Below are positions 26,758-34,638 of a DNA stretch of 64,000 nucleotides, in pieces. A model generated the notes under the pieces. That model was not told the origin of the DNA, ran no database searches, and saw nothing but the letters and a program-made list of their open reading frames with translations. This DNA is from Neisseriaceae bacterium. GTDB taxonomy: Bacteria; Pseudomonadota; Gammaproteobacteria; Burkholderiales; UBA11063. The position numbers and the translations under genes were made by a program. The stretch spans positions 1-64,000 of the forward strand of contig RXJX01000036.1 of the NCBI GenBank assembly GCA_003963245.1. Direction: 5' to 3'. Numbering within the stretch: position 1 is the first letter of the stretch; the number at the start of each line of letters is the position of its first letter.

Positions 26758-27750
26758 ATGAAAAAAAAAGCTTTAAAATTTAATTTTGCTACCTTAATTT
26801 TTGCTGTCGGTGGTGTGATTGCATTGGGGTATTTTACTACTTATTGGTTTCCTATAACTGACAATGCTTTTGTAGTTGAAAATATGACACCAGTTTCATC
26901 TTCAGTGAGTGGGCATGTTGAAGAAATTTACGTCCAGAATGGTCAACGCCTTAAAACCGGAGACCCAATTCTGCTGATTCGTCCGGCAAAATATAAGCTA
27001 GAGTATGCAGGGGTTAAAGCACAATATGATCAAGCAAAGATTGGTCTGGAAGTATTAAAGAAAAGAATTGCTGTTTCAACTTTAGATTTAAAAGCTGCGC
27101 AAGATCAGCTTGATCGGATGAATTATGAATACAATCAAAAGAATGACAAGACTGTCAGCAAAGCTATCCCAGAAATTGAACTAAAAACGCTAGAGTATAA
27201 TATCAAATCACAAGTAAATGTGGTTGCTTCGTTAAAAGAGCATATTGAACTTGAGCAGACTGAGTTAAAACAAGCACAAGTCGGTATTGAAACATTACGT
27301 GCTGCAGTGGGTAAAGCGGCAATTGATTTACAGGACACTATTATCCATGCACCGTCTGATGGTTATATTCAGAATTTATACATGGGAGTTGGGTCTTCTG
27401 CGGTATCTCACGTTGGACTTTTTAATTTTATTGACACTGCCAATACTTACATACAAGCAAATCTTAATGAAACTGATTTGGCGAATGTCCATGCAGGTGA
27501 CAAAGTGTGGATTTTCCCCCGAGCATATTTGGGGCACAAAGTATTTCATGGGGTAGTAATGTCGGATAATTGGTCAGTTGATCGGCAACATATCTTACCG
27601 TTAAAAGAAACGCAATTTGTCTTTACTGATAACCATTGGCTAAATCTGCCGCAACGCTTTCCCGTGCAGATTAAGGTTACTGATGTTGATCATGGAAACT
27701 ATCCTTTACGCCCAGGGATGAGTGCCTATGTTTATATTTCAACCAAGTAA
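26758..27750 (+). CDS. HlyD/EmrA-type membrane-fusion protein of an efflux pump
   Basis: The 330-residue periplasmic adaptor has one N-terminal membrane helix (about residues 11-29), then ITDNAFVVENMTPVSSSVSG and VEEIYVQNGQRLKTGDPILLI, the first half of the lipoyl domain. A long coiled-coil hairpin (about 80-190) is followed by DTIIHAPSDGYIQNL, the second lipoyl half, and a beta-barrel domain with NLNETDLANVHAGDKV. It resembles AaeA/EmrA adaptors, which pair with FUSC (AaeB-type) pumps. Six bases separate it from the first FUSC gene. Confidence 0.93.
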   Translation: MKKKALKFNFATLIFAVGGVIALGYFTTYWFPITDNAFVVENMTPVSSSVSGHVEEIYVQNGQRLKTGDPILLIRPAKYKLEYAGVKAQYDQAKIGLEVLKKRIAVSTLDLKAAQDQLDRMNYEYNQKNDKTVSKAIPEIELKTLEYNIKSQVNVVASLKEHIELEQTELKQAQVGIETLRAAVGKAAIDLQDTIIHAPSDGYIQNLYMGVGSSAVSHVGLFNFIDTANTYIQANLNETDLANVHAGDKVWIFPRAYLGHKVFHGVVMSDNWSVDRQHILPLKETQFVFTDNHWLNLPQRFPVQIKVTDVDHGNYPLRPGMSAYVYISTK

Positions 27751-27755
27751 TTGTT

Positions 27756-28673
27756 ATGAATATTGCCATACGGCTAAGTAATTGGCTGGATCACCTCGAC
27801 CCATACTGGTACTCACGTCTGATGAGCTTGAAAATTGCTTATATCACGATAATAGTATTTATTGCCAATATGCTTTTGTCTCCACCATTAGCTCCGCTAA
27901 TAATGTTATTAAGCGCAGCTGGCGTTCTAATTATTGAAATGCCAAGTATTAATGATTTTGACAAAAAAGATAATCTTTATTTAGCATACATAATTATTAT
28001 TTGCCTGACTGTAGGTTTGTTTTCGAGTTATGTCTATCTCAAAGGCTGGTTTATTGTAGTTGCTTCTGGATGGTGTTATATTCTATACAATATGTTAAAG
28101 AAAAAACCAGAGTTATTTCCCATTGTTGGAATAATTTTGATGCTAGGAATTATGTCATTGGAAGGATATAATAGCGGTAATTTCTTTGATATTCTTAATC
28201 GTTTACTTTTTATTCTTGAGTTTGCACTAATTGTTTTTTGGGCACACAAATTTTTCCCTAATATTTACCACAAAATTTGGATTGCTGCAGTTGCACATAA
28301 TTTATCTACTCTTGGAAAAATGTTGAATGAAATTAGCATTGAGCAAGCAACTACTGTACTTAAACATAACTGGAGTGCGCGCAATGTATCGACTCTTTTA
28401 AAACGTAAAACATATTATTTTGAGTCAATCCAACTGACTAATTTACTTGGTGAATATTATTTTTATATCACTGATTTGATTGTGAATAAAACTACGCCAT
28501 CGCCAGAGCTAAGCTTGATTGCCAATGACTTGGAGTTATTAGCCAGTGCGATTCGTCAAAAGAGTCATTATTCTGCACAATTTAACAGTTATCATAACCA
28601 TCCTGACTTGGCAACACACAATGAGCTCTTTCCCCAACTCTATCAACACTGGAACAAAATATGCGCATACTAA
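27756..28673 (+). CDS. FUSC-like membrane protein, N-terminal half of a split pump
   Basis: The 305-residue protein has about six hydrophobic segments within the first 170 residues, then a soluble helical region (about 175-305). This is the layout of the first half of aromatic-acid exporters such as AaeB, in which two such halves are usually fused into one chain of 650-700 residues. The second half is the next gene, which overlaps this stop by 13 bases. The FUSC assignment is inferred from topology and from the neighbouring adaptor and OMF genes; sequence similarity by eye is weak. Confidence 0.65.
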   Translation: MNIAIRLSNWLDHLDPYWYSRLMSLKIAYITIIVFIANMLLSPPLAPLIMLLSAAGVLIIEMPSINDFDKKDNLYLAYIIIICLTVGLFSSYVYLKGWFIVVASGWCYILYNMLKKKPELFPIVGIILMLGIMSLEGYNSGNFFDILNRLLFILEFALIVFWAHKFFPNIYHKIWIAAVAHNLSTLGKMLNEISIEQATTVLKHNWSARNVSTLLKRKTYYFESIQLTNLLGEYYFYITDLIVNKTTPSPELSLIANDLELLASAIRQKSHYSAQFNSYHNHPDLATHNELFPQLYQHWNKICAY

Positions 28674-29596
28674 AGCAGTTTCATCATCCTAGGTCGTTGA
28701 TTTGCTTCTTACTTACTAAGTGTAGGTTTCGTCGCAAAACGCCTACTAGTATTTCGAATCTGCTTGAGTATACACGTGAGCAGTTAATCCATTTACGCAT
28801 CATCCATGTTACGATTTTATTTGCGTTAGCATTGTTTATTTATCAATGGAGCGAGTGGAGTGATGCGCTCTGGATTCCAATTTCCGTGTTGGCAATCATT
28901 GGACCATTTCGTCCGGGGCTTACGATTAATAAAGCCAAACAACGGGTTTTAGGGAGTATTGCTGGACTATTAATTAGCATCTTGATTTGGTTTTTAATTC
29001 ATTATAATTACAATTTGCTGGTTATTATAGCTTTACTACTGGTTTGTGGTGTGGCTTTTGCTGCACTACAAGAGTACACGTATTTTATTATGCTTGTTAC
29101 CGTGATGTTGTGCGTTAATTTTGATTATATGAATTTATTTTTTAATAATGAGATTGTGTATATCGCTAATCGTGGAATGTGTGTATTAACTGGTGTCTGC
29201 TTGTGCCAATTTTTTGAATATTTTGTTTTTAAACATAGCTATTCAAATGCCAAATCACTGGTTGAAAAAGAACAAATTGATGACTTAGTAATTAATACTT
29301 GGGAGACGATTAACCAATTAACAGCTGGTGATAAAAGTACCGCTGTTGCGTTAACTAAATGTTTAGATGCTCTGTTACTTAGACTTGGGCAATTACGAGA
29401 ATTAAAGGAAAGTTGTCAATATAACTATAGCGATCAACAACAAACCTTAGCATTAATTGAGCATTATGAGCTAAAAATAATCTCAAGTATTAATTGGGCT
29501 AGTAGCTTGGGTGGGAAGTTATTATTTAACAAACAAGCAGACTCACTAGTTTTGGGTAAGGATAAGTTTTTAGCTTCTGATCAATTGTGCAATTAG
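28661..29596 (+). CDS. FUSC-family membrane protein, C-terminal half of a split pump, with a repeat-encoded N-terminus
   Basis: The 311-residue protein carries the FUSC pattern from about residue 35 on: LWIPISVLAIIGPFRPGLTI, then AKQRVLGSIAGLLI, and three or four more membrane segments, then a soluble helical tail. Residues 6-35 are encoded by hairpin repeat copy D, so that part is probably not ancestral. No other ATG lies in frame before the FUSC domain, so either the repeat is translated from 28661 by coupling to the upstream gene or a non-ATG start after the repeat is used. Its end overlaps oxyR (converging) by 27 bases. Confidence 0.75.
   Translation: MRILKQFHHPRSLICFLLTKCRFRRKTPTSISNLLEYTREQLIHLRIIHVTILFALALFIYQWSEWSDALWIPISVLAIIGPFRPGLTINKAKQRVLGSIAGLLISILIWFLIHYNYNLLVIIALLLVCGVAFAALQEYTYFIMLVTVMLCVNFDYMNLFFNNEIVYIANRGMCVLTGVCLCQFFEYFVFKHSYSNAKSLVEKEQIDDLVINTWETINQLTAGDKSTAVALTKCLDALLLRLGQLRELKESCQYNYSDQQQTLALIEHYELKIISSINWASSLGGKLLFNKQADSLVLGKDKFLASDQLCN
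28688..28759 (+). repeat. Hairpin repeat copy D (GTCGT family), inside a coding sequence
   Basis: Begins CCTAGGTCGTT and ends TATTTCGAAT, as copy C does. Outer arm AGGTCGTTGATTTGC faces GCAAAACGCCT; the tip centres on ACTTACTAAGT. It lies at the junction of the two FUSC halves and is open in the frame of the second half. Confidence 0.65.
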
Positions 29597-30472
29597 TTGC
29601 TCTTCGATTAATTTAACTAATGCCTTGCGTGGAAAATTTTTTCGAGTTACAATGCTTAGTGTTCGAGCGGGCTTTTTATTTCCACTAAACGGTTTAACAA
29701 CAAGATCAGGGGGTAAATTGATTTGAGCAATTTTGGGTAATATGCTAATACCAATATTCATCTCAACCATATACTTAATGGTTTCAATTGAGCTGGAAAT
29801 AATTTGATTGCTGATATTATTAGTTGTCGCAACATTCTTACATGCTTGTAAAACCTGATCGCGTAAACAATTACCATTGCCCAAGATTAATAAAGTTTCA
29901 TCATTTAACAATTTTGGTGATATTTTAGCTTGTGTTGCTAGTTTATGTTTCGATGAACAAATTAAACTAAGCTCATCTTGAAAAAATTCAGTTTGTTCCA
30001 GTTCTGATTCGGTAACGGGAGTTGCCAAAATAATGGCATCAAGTTCACCGCCAAGTAATTTAGCTGTCAGTGTGCTTGTGAATCCTTCTTCAAGGATCAA
30101 TTTTAAATCTGGCGCTGCTTTAATTGTGTCTCGTACCAGTGAAGGAAACAAGTATGGTCCGATAGTTAAAATGGCACCAATGCGTAATGGTTGGCTGTAT
30201 GGATTTTGATAACCTATTGCTATTTCGCGCATTTGCTGCGCTTCGCTCAATATTTTTCTTGCTTGCTCAATTAATACATTTCCAGCAGGCGTTAACAAAA
30301 TTTGGTGATTCTCACGCTCAAAGATACAAATCTCAAGGTTTTCCTCAAGCTTTTTAATTGCGATAGATAATGTCGGTTGAGAAACAAAGCATCTTGCTGC
30401 CGCTTTGGCAAAGTGTTTTTCCTCTGCCAAAGCTAATAAATATTTGAGGTCAGTTAGCGTGAAGTTTAACAT
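29570..30472 (-). CDS. oxyR: Hydrogen-peroxide-inducible activator OxyR (LysR family)
   Basis: OxyR is a LysR-type regulator switched on by H2O2 through a disulfide. The N-terminal helix-turn-helix is clear (DLKYLLALAEEKHFAKAAA, then VSQPTLSIAIKKLE). The redox motif GNCLRDQVLQACKN has both cysteines (C202 and C211 from the ATG at 30472), nine residues apart as in E. coli C199/C208, which separates OxyR from other LysR proteins. A GTG two codons earlier (30478) is also possible; neither start has a strong ribosome site. It overlaps the end of the uridine phosphorylase gene and is probably cotranscribed with it. Operator-like sites before katG and ahpC suggest its targets. Confidence 0.93.
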   Translation of the reverse strand: MLNFTLTDLKYLLALAEEKHFAKAAARCFVSQPTLSIAIKKLEENLEICIFERENHQILLTPAGNVLIEQARKILSEAQQMREIAIGYQNPYSQPLRIGAILTIGPYLFPSLVRDTIKAAPDLKLILEEGFTSTLTAKLLGGELDAIILATPVTESELEQTEFFQDELSLICSSKHKLATQAKISPKLLNDETLLILGNGNCLRDQVLQACKNVATTNNISNQIISSSIETIKYMVEMNIGISILPKIAQINLPPDLVVKPFSGNKKPARTLSIVTRKNFPRKALVKLIEEQLIAQLIRS

Positions 30473-31337
30473 CTGCACGACTTAATAAATAATTAATTAC
30501 CACAGACTGAGAGCGATCAGAAAACTCCGCTAGCTGCTCTGGTGTTGAGCTAACTTGATCACCTTTAAAGCGATTGAGTAAAGTTACCGCAATCATTGTA
30601 GCAGGAATCTCCGCACGGTTACAAAATGCGCCCATTGCACTTGATTCCATTTCAAAATTACGAATGTCCAGTGCATGAACCTTTTGAAAGAATTCTTCAC
30701 GCCATGCGCGGTCTTTGCGTGCTGGCATTGCGCCGTCATAGCGACATTGTCCAAGATAAAAATCATCTGCAGCTATACTATTACCACTAATTACGGGAAA
30801 GGGTAAATTGTTTGGCTGAGCTGCCATGATTCGCTCAACTAACTTATGATCTAGATTAGTTGGCGTATCAATTCGTTGACCAAGCTCATAAGTAGTGTAG
30901 TAAGGTGCTAAGTTAGGCATGTAGGCATTTTTAGTTACTACTACTGTTCCTGGTTCAACACCGATACCTCCTGAAGTTCCCACTCGAATATATTCGACTT
31001 CGTGGTTACCAGCAAAGTAAAGTAACTTAGTAACAGCATGTAAAAGTGCATCAATAGTTACGTTTCCCATTCCATGTGAAACAGACAAAATATTTCCCAC
31101 TCGATAAACTGCATAATCGCTGGTATTTACGAGATTTACCGGTTTAAAAAACCGAGTATCAATATTTAAAATTTTATCTGCTAATTTTCGTGCTAAAACT
31201 TCAGCTCGTTTGCTACTTCCTTGCATGATTACATAGCGAATTCCGCTAAATTTATCTAGTGTTTGCTGATCTAATTTGATATCAAAAAGATATAAGTTTT
31301 TTTCTGAACTATTGGCTAAAATAGGGTTGATTTTCAT
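30450..31337 (-). CDS. Uridine phosphorylase, UPP1-like, paralogue with intact active site
   Basis: The 295-residue protein resembles animal uridine phosphorylases (UPP1/UPP2) more than E. coli Udp: VIMQGSSKRAEVLA, LSVSHGMG, YIRVGTSGGIGVEPGTVV, FYLGQCRYDGA and RNFEMESSAMGAFC. It splits uridine with phosphate to uracil and ribose-1-phosphate. Phosphate-site residues (GSSKR 40-44, R118, T121), base-site residues (Q197, R199) and the ribose-site E229-M230-E231 are all present. AGAGG lies eight bases before the ATG. It is preceded by a paralogue 14 bases upstream and overlaps oxyR at its end. Confidence 0.9.
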   Translation of the reverse strand: MKINPILANSSEKNLYLFDIKLDQQTLDKFSGIRYVIMQGSSKRAEVLARKLADKILNIDTRFFKPVNLVNTSDYAVYRVGNILSVSHGMGNVTIDALLHAVTKLLYFAGNHEVEYIRVGTSGGIGVEPGTVVVTKNAYMPNLAPYYTTYELGQRIDTPTNLDHKLVERIMAAQPNNLPFPVISGNSIAADDFYLGQCRYDGAMPARKDRAWREEFFQKVHALDIRNFEMESSAMGAFCNRAEIPATMIAVTLLNRFKGDQVSSTPEQLAEFSDRSQSVVINYLLSRADVKLHAN

Positions 31338-31351
31338 AGAGTGCCTCTTGA

Positions 31352-32233
31352 TTACAAAGTCGTAATTAGTAAATTAGAGAGTATTTTGCTTGCCTCTACC
31401 AGCATTGGTGGTACTTTAGTCTGGTCTGTAGTAGCCGGTGGTTCACGATCATCGTCTTTTAGTCTGTCGACGATAATTGACAAAACTGCGGCAGCTGGAA
31501 TATCCATGTTTTTACAAAACGCAGTAAAACATGCAGATTCCATGTCAATTGCTCTCACACCAGCAGCATGAATTTGTTGCAGATATGCATCACGTTGAGC
31601 TTTATTAAACGATGGTTCAATTGCACCATCTAAGCGAGCCTGTCCTTCATAGAAATTTGCGGATGATAAAACTTTTCCTGTAGTAATGCTCTGATTTTCT
31701 TTGTTTGCTTCAATTAATTTATTTGCAAGCGTCGGTTCCATTTGTGTTGGATAAGAGTAATATTCTCCAAATTCAATATTTTTCCATTCCGGCTTAAGTT
31801 CTGGAGATAATGCTTCATTAGCAATTATAATCTTACCTTTGTCAATCCCAACACCTCCAGCAGGACCTACTCTGTAAAAGTTAAAGTCAACGGCACCTGC
31901 ATGAAAGAGTAACTTGGTAATTTCATTCAAACAAATCAGCATTGAAGGAAACCCCACGCCGTGAGATACTACTAAGGTATGTGCTATTTTGTGCAAGTGA
32001 TAACGTTCATCTTTTGCAATGACTTCACAGTTGATTTTTATATCCTTGATTCCATAGAAATCACTCGTAAGCAAGTTACTTATTTGATCCGATGAAGCAA
32101 AAGAACGTGTGAAAATTACGTGTTTAGTCCCTCCAAACTGAGTCTTTAGATCCATGCTGGTATCCAAGCCTAGGTGGTAGAGGTAATCGGTTTCAAGTTT
32201 TTGAAATTCGCTATTTAATTTTTTATTATCCAT
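31352..32233 (-). CDS. Uridine phosphorylase paralogue with altered phosphate site
   Basis: The 293-residue protein is clearly homologous to its neighbour along its length (VVSHGVGFPSM, YRVGPAGGVGI, FYEGQARLDGA, AIDMESACFTAFC). The base-binding Gln and Arg are kept (Q198, R200) and the ribose-site pair M231-E232 too. The phosphate-side residues differ: the GSSKR segment is RSFAS (43-47) and the TS of GTSGG is PA (124-125). It may prefer another substrate, act without phosphate as a hydrolase, or be non-catalytic. It overlaps the end of yciB by eight bases and lies 14 bases before the intact paralogue. Confidence 0.85.
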   Translation of the reverse strand: MDNKKLNSEFQKLETDYLYHLGLDTSMDLKTQFGGTKHVIFTRSFASSDQISNLLTSDFYGIKDIKINCEVIAKDERYHLHKIAHTLVVSHGVGFPSMLICLNEITKLLFHAGAVDFNFYRVGPAGGVGIDKGKIIIANEALSPELKPEWKNIEFGEYYSYPTQMEPTLANKLIEANKENQSITTGKVLSSANFYEGQARLDGAIEPSFNKAQRDAYLQQIHAAGVRAIDMESACFTAFCKNMDIPAAAVLSIIVDRLKDDDREPPATTDQTKVPPMLVEASKILSNLLITTL

Positions 32234-32774
32234 TACTTATTTTTCCTTTGGATTTTGTATAAATATAAAGTCCAGTCAGTAAAGTCCAGACTAACATTAG
32301 TCCAAATCCGCCAAATACTTTAAAATTTACCCAATCAGCTTCGCTAAAATTAAAGGCAATAAAGAGGTTTAAAATTCCCATAGCAAAAAAGAATCCAACC
32401 CACATCAAATTAATTTTATTCCAAATTTTATCTTCAAGTTCAAGTTGTTCTTTTAGCAGTAGTTTGATACCATTTTTGCCCATTTTAGCAGAGATGAAGA
32501 GGGTTACCCCAAATATCCAGTATAACATTGTGGGCTTTAACATGACGAAGGTTTTATTGTGCAGTGCAACAGTTAAACCGCCAAAAACTGTAATTAAAAT
32601 AGTACTGATCCAAGTATTTTTACCAATTTTTTTATAAATAATTTGATATAGACCAAGCTGAATCCAGCTTGCAATAATGCAAACTAATGTGGCAGTAAAG
32701 ATATTTTTGGTAAAGTAATAAACCGCGAAAAATGCGATTAAGGGGAATGCTTCAAATAACATATTGTTTTGCAT
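32226..32774 (-). CDS. yciB: Inner-membrane-spanning protein YciB (septation protein A family)
   Basis: The 182-residue protein has five membrane segments and family features near the start (FEAFPLIAFFAVYYF), in the middle (FGGLTVALHNKTFVMLKPT), and the motif NLFIAFNFSEADWVNFKVFG. YciB/IspZ is tied to cell-envelope synthesis and septation; it interacts with division and elongation proteins in E. coli. M5 (32762) is an alternative start. It heads the minus-strand cluster with the two nucleoside phosphorylases and oxyR. Confidence 0.93.
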   Translation of the reverse strand: MQNNMLFEAFPLIAFFAVYYFTKNIFTATLVCIIASWIQLGLYQIIYKKIGKNTWISTILITVFGGLTVALHNKTFVMLKPTMLYWIFGVTLFISAKMGKNGIKLLLKEQLELEDKIWNKINLMWVGFFFAMGILNLFIAFNFSEADWVNFKVFGGFGLMLVWTLLTGLYIYTKSKGKISNG

Positions 32775-32917
32775 GCGATAATCCGTAAAAGTGTTTTTTG
32801 CTAGAAGTAAAAAATTAAATTAATTAAAATTAATCAGATCATGTCTGAACATGAATTTTACTGATGCCAATATTATAACAATAATCATTAGACTTCAACT
32901 CGAGCTTTGTATTCTAC

Positions 32918-32947
32918 TTGAATGAAGGTATCTAGGAGTGGTATAAT
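32918..32947 (+). promoter_or_regulatory. Strong sigma-70 promoter with extended -10
   Basis: TTGAAT (32918-32923), an 18-base spacer and TATAAT (32942-32947) preceded by TGG, an extended -10. It is one of the best promoter matches in the window, but the nearest large gene (tpiA) is 400 bases downstream. Confidence 0.65.
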
Positions 32948-32950
32948 AGC

Positions 32951-33037
32951 GTTAGGAAATGGAGTTTTCCTTTAACCGTCACCCAGACTAATGATTCCTA
33001 GTATCTATTTTTAGTAAAAACATAGAATCTAGGTCTG
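32951..33037 (+). ncRNA. Candidate structured RNA or leader
   Basis: Beginning about 5 bases after the promoter, GTTAGGAAA pairs with TTTCCTTTAAC (two-base bulge), then CCTAGTATCTATTTT pairs with AAAACATAGAATCTAGG around TAGT (32994-33033 region), closed by CAGA/TCTG. The structures directly follow a strong promoter, so a small RNA or structured mRNA leader is likely. No terminator was found, so the 3' end is unknown. Confidence 0.4.
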
Positions 33038-33123
33038 TTGTTAAGTTTGTCTTTTCCGCCACTGTTCATTTTGATGCTAAAAATAGAGTTAATTTTAGAT
33101 TTACCTTTATTCTGAGGCCTCCA

Positions 33124-33192
33124 ATGAAAATAACTAAATTAATCTATTTGCTTTTCATGGTTCTTATTGCTAGAGTTCAATATAATCGATAG
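33124..33192 (+). CDS. Micro-ORF, 22 codons, hydrophobic
   Basis: ATG at 33124 encodes MKITKLIYLLFMVLIARV plus four residues. It is basic at the N-terminus and hydrophobic in the centre. It could be a small membrane peptide such as a type I toxin, given the strong promoter and structured leader upstream, or the signal-peptide remnant of a decayed exported protein, given the faint coding traces that follow. Confidence 0.35.
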   Translation: MKITKLIYLLFMVLIARVQYNR

Positions 33193-33307
33193 TGCTCCAA
33201 ATTCAGCGCCTATTCATGGTACTGCAATCCGATTTTGGTAAGATATCTGGATCATCTATGCAGGGTTGGAATTGAGCATCTAAAACCAATCATATTGGCA
33301 GCAACTA

Positions 33308-33316
33308 TGCTAAAAT
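33308..33316 (+). promoter_or_regulatory. Candidate extended -10 of tpiA
   Basis: TGCTAAAAT lies 34 bases before the tpiA start. No good -35 is at the right distance. Confidence 0.35.
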
Positions 33317-33349
33317 CACGCTGAATAACGTTTATCGGAGATTAGACGC

Positions 33350-34084
33350 ATGGAAAAGTTAATCGTAGCAAATTGGAAAATGAACGGTGAGCTGTCAAAA
33401 GTTAACGCTGATTTAGGTTATTATGCCCATTTACCCGAGACGAATAAATCAAATGTAATTCTGGCGTTGCCTTATTTGTATATCGTTTGGGCTAAGCAAA
33501 AACTTTTAGTCAACTCGAACATTAAGATTGCAGCTCAAGATTTAAGCCACTACCGTAATTGTGGTGCCTATACAGGCAAAATCAACGGAACTATGCTTAA
33601 AGACGCAGGCGTTGATTATGTAATCATTGGTCACTCGGAACGTAGAACGCTAATGGGTGAAAACGGCGCAATCTTGATTCATAAAGTTCGTAATGCTTTT
33701 GATAGTAATTTGGTGCCAATTTTATGTGTTGGTGAACCTCTTAGTGCGCGTGAAGATGGTAGTTATCTGCAGTTCGTTGAGTTACAGCTATCCGGACTTG
33801 AAGAAATTGAACAAATGAAAGAAATTATAATTGCATATGAACCATGCTGGTCAATAGGAACAGGTAAAGTTGCAACCCTTGAGCAAATTGCCGAAGTTAT
33901 TGCGTTTATTAATCGTTATATGCAAAAACGCTTCAATTATGCTAAAATAACTCTTTTGTATGGCGGTAGCGTAACTAGTCAGAATGCAGGTGAAATCCTG
34001 AGTATTCCTAGTGTTGGTGGTGTACTAGTGGGTGGAGCGTCCCTTAAGGTTGCTGATTTTACGGCAATCTGTGAACAGATCTAG
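33350..34084 (+). CDS. tpiA: Triosephosphate isomerase
   Basis: TpiA interconverts glyceraldehyde-3-phosphate and dihydroxyacetone phosphate in glycolysis and gluconeogenesis. The 244-residue barrel has the substrate-binding N8 and K10 in VANWKMNG, the electrophile H95 in IIGHSERR and the catalytic base E164 in IAYEPCWSIGTG. The phosphate loop VLVGGASL is near the C-terminus. CGGAG precedes the ATG. secG follows after 46 bases; tpiA-secG is a common pair in bacteria. Confidence 0.97.
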   Translation: MEKLIVANWKMNGELSKVNADLGYYAHLPETNKSNVILALPYLYIVWAKQKLLVNSNIKIAAQDLSHYRNCGAYTGKINGTMLKDAGVDYVIIGHSERRTLMGENGAILIHKVRNAFDSNLVPILCVGEPLSAREDGSYLQFVELQLSGLEEIEQMKEIIIAYEPCWSIGTGKVATLEQIAEVIAFINRYMQKRFNYAKITLLYGGSVTSQNAGEILSIPSVGGVLVGGASLKVADFTAICEQI

Positions 34085-34130
34085 TATCTAAGTTGTTGAT
34101 TTTAAAAAATTTTATTGATTTGTGAGTTTT

Positions 34131-34514
34131 ATGGAAATCTTAAATACCCTTTTGTGGATTGTAATGATTATTTCGGCGGTTGCGATTGTTATTTTAGTAT
34201 TGTTGCAGCAAGGTAAGGGTGCCGATGCGGGTGCCACTTTTGGCTCTGGCGGTTCGTCATCGTTGTTTGGTGCATCAGGATCGGCTAATTTTTTGAGTCG
34301 TTCGACAGCAATTTGTGCTGCAGTGTTCTTTGCTGCAACACTAACCTTGGTAGTTACTTCAAGCAAAGGTAAGGTTGGTGACTTGGGTGTAATGGCAAAT
34401 ATGAGTACTATGAATGGCAAGTCTGTTGCTAGTAAACCAGTTGCTAGTCAGTCAGCGGTGCCGGTAAATGCAAGTGCTCCGGCTAAAAAAACCGGAAACC
34501 AGATTCCTGAATAG
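34131..34514 (+). CDS. secG: Protein translocase subunit SecG
   Basis: SecG is the small auxiliary subunit of the SecYEG channel. The 127-residue protein has two membrane helices (about 4-24 and 55-75) around the conserved loop LLQQGKGADAGATFGSGGS, plus GASGSANFLSRSTA. The tail after residue 80 is Ala/Ser/Lys-rich and variable, as usual. I use the ATG at 34131 (MEILNTLLWIV); the frame is open three codons earlier from a GTG. tRNA-Leu and nuoA follow, as in Neisseria. Confidence 0.95.
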   Translation: MEILNTLLWIVMIISAVAIVILVLLQQGKGADAGATFGSGGSSSLFGASGSANFLSRSTAICAAVFFAATLTLVVTSSKGKVGDLGVMANMSTMNGKSVASKPVASQSAVPVNASAPAKKTGNQIPE

Positions 34515-34526
34515 GGTAAATTTATT

Positions 34527-34613
34527 GCCGACGTGGTGAAATTGGTATACACGCTACCTTGAGGTGGTAGTGGTCGTGAGGCTGTGTGGGTTCGAGTCCC
34601 GTCGTCGGCACCA
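34527..34613 (+). tRNA. tRNA-Leu (anticodon GAG)
   Basis: An 87-base class II tRNA with acceptor GCCGACG pairing CGTCGGC, anticodon stem CTACC/GGTAG, loop TTGAGGT with GAG at 34561-34563, a long variable arm, T-loop GGTTCGAGTCC, discriminator A and an encoded CCA. GAG reads CUC and CUU leucine codons. It sits between secG and nuoA. Confidence 0.97.
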
Positions 34614-34638
34614 TTTTAGAGTTTTTTGAGGGCGTTTT

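Larger units (their letters stand above)
32775..33349. other. Intergenic region between yciB and tpiA with promoter and RNA structure
   Basis: About 575 bases. Contents from left: palindrome CATGTCTGAACATG (32840-32853), a strong promoter (32918-32947), two hairpins (32951-33037), a 22-codon micro-ORF (33124-33192), traces of decayed coding sequence (33190-33345), and an extended -10 box before tpiA. Confidence 0.6.

Noticed and set aside
32994..33037. Palindrome with CCTAG ends as a sixth copy of the GTCGT hairpin family
   Set aside because: It lacks the GTCGT head and the TTCGA-type tail; it is treated as part of the promoter-linked structured RNA instead.
34112..34420. Open frame antisense to secG
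   Set aside because: Shadow of the Ala/Gly-rich secG coding sequence.
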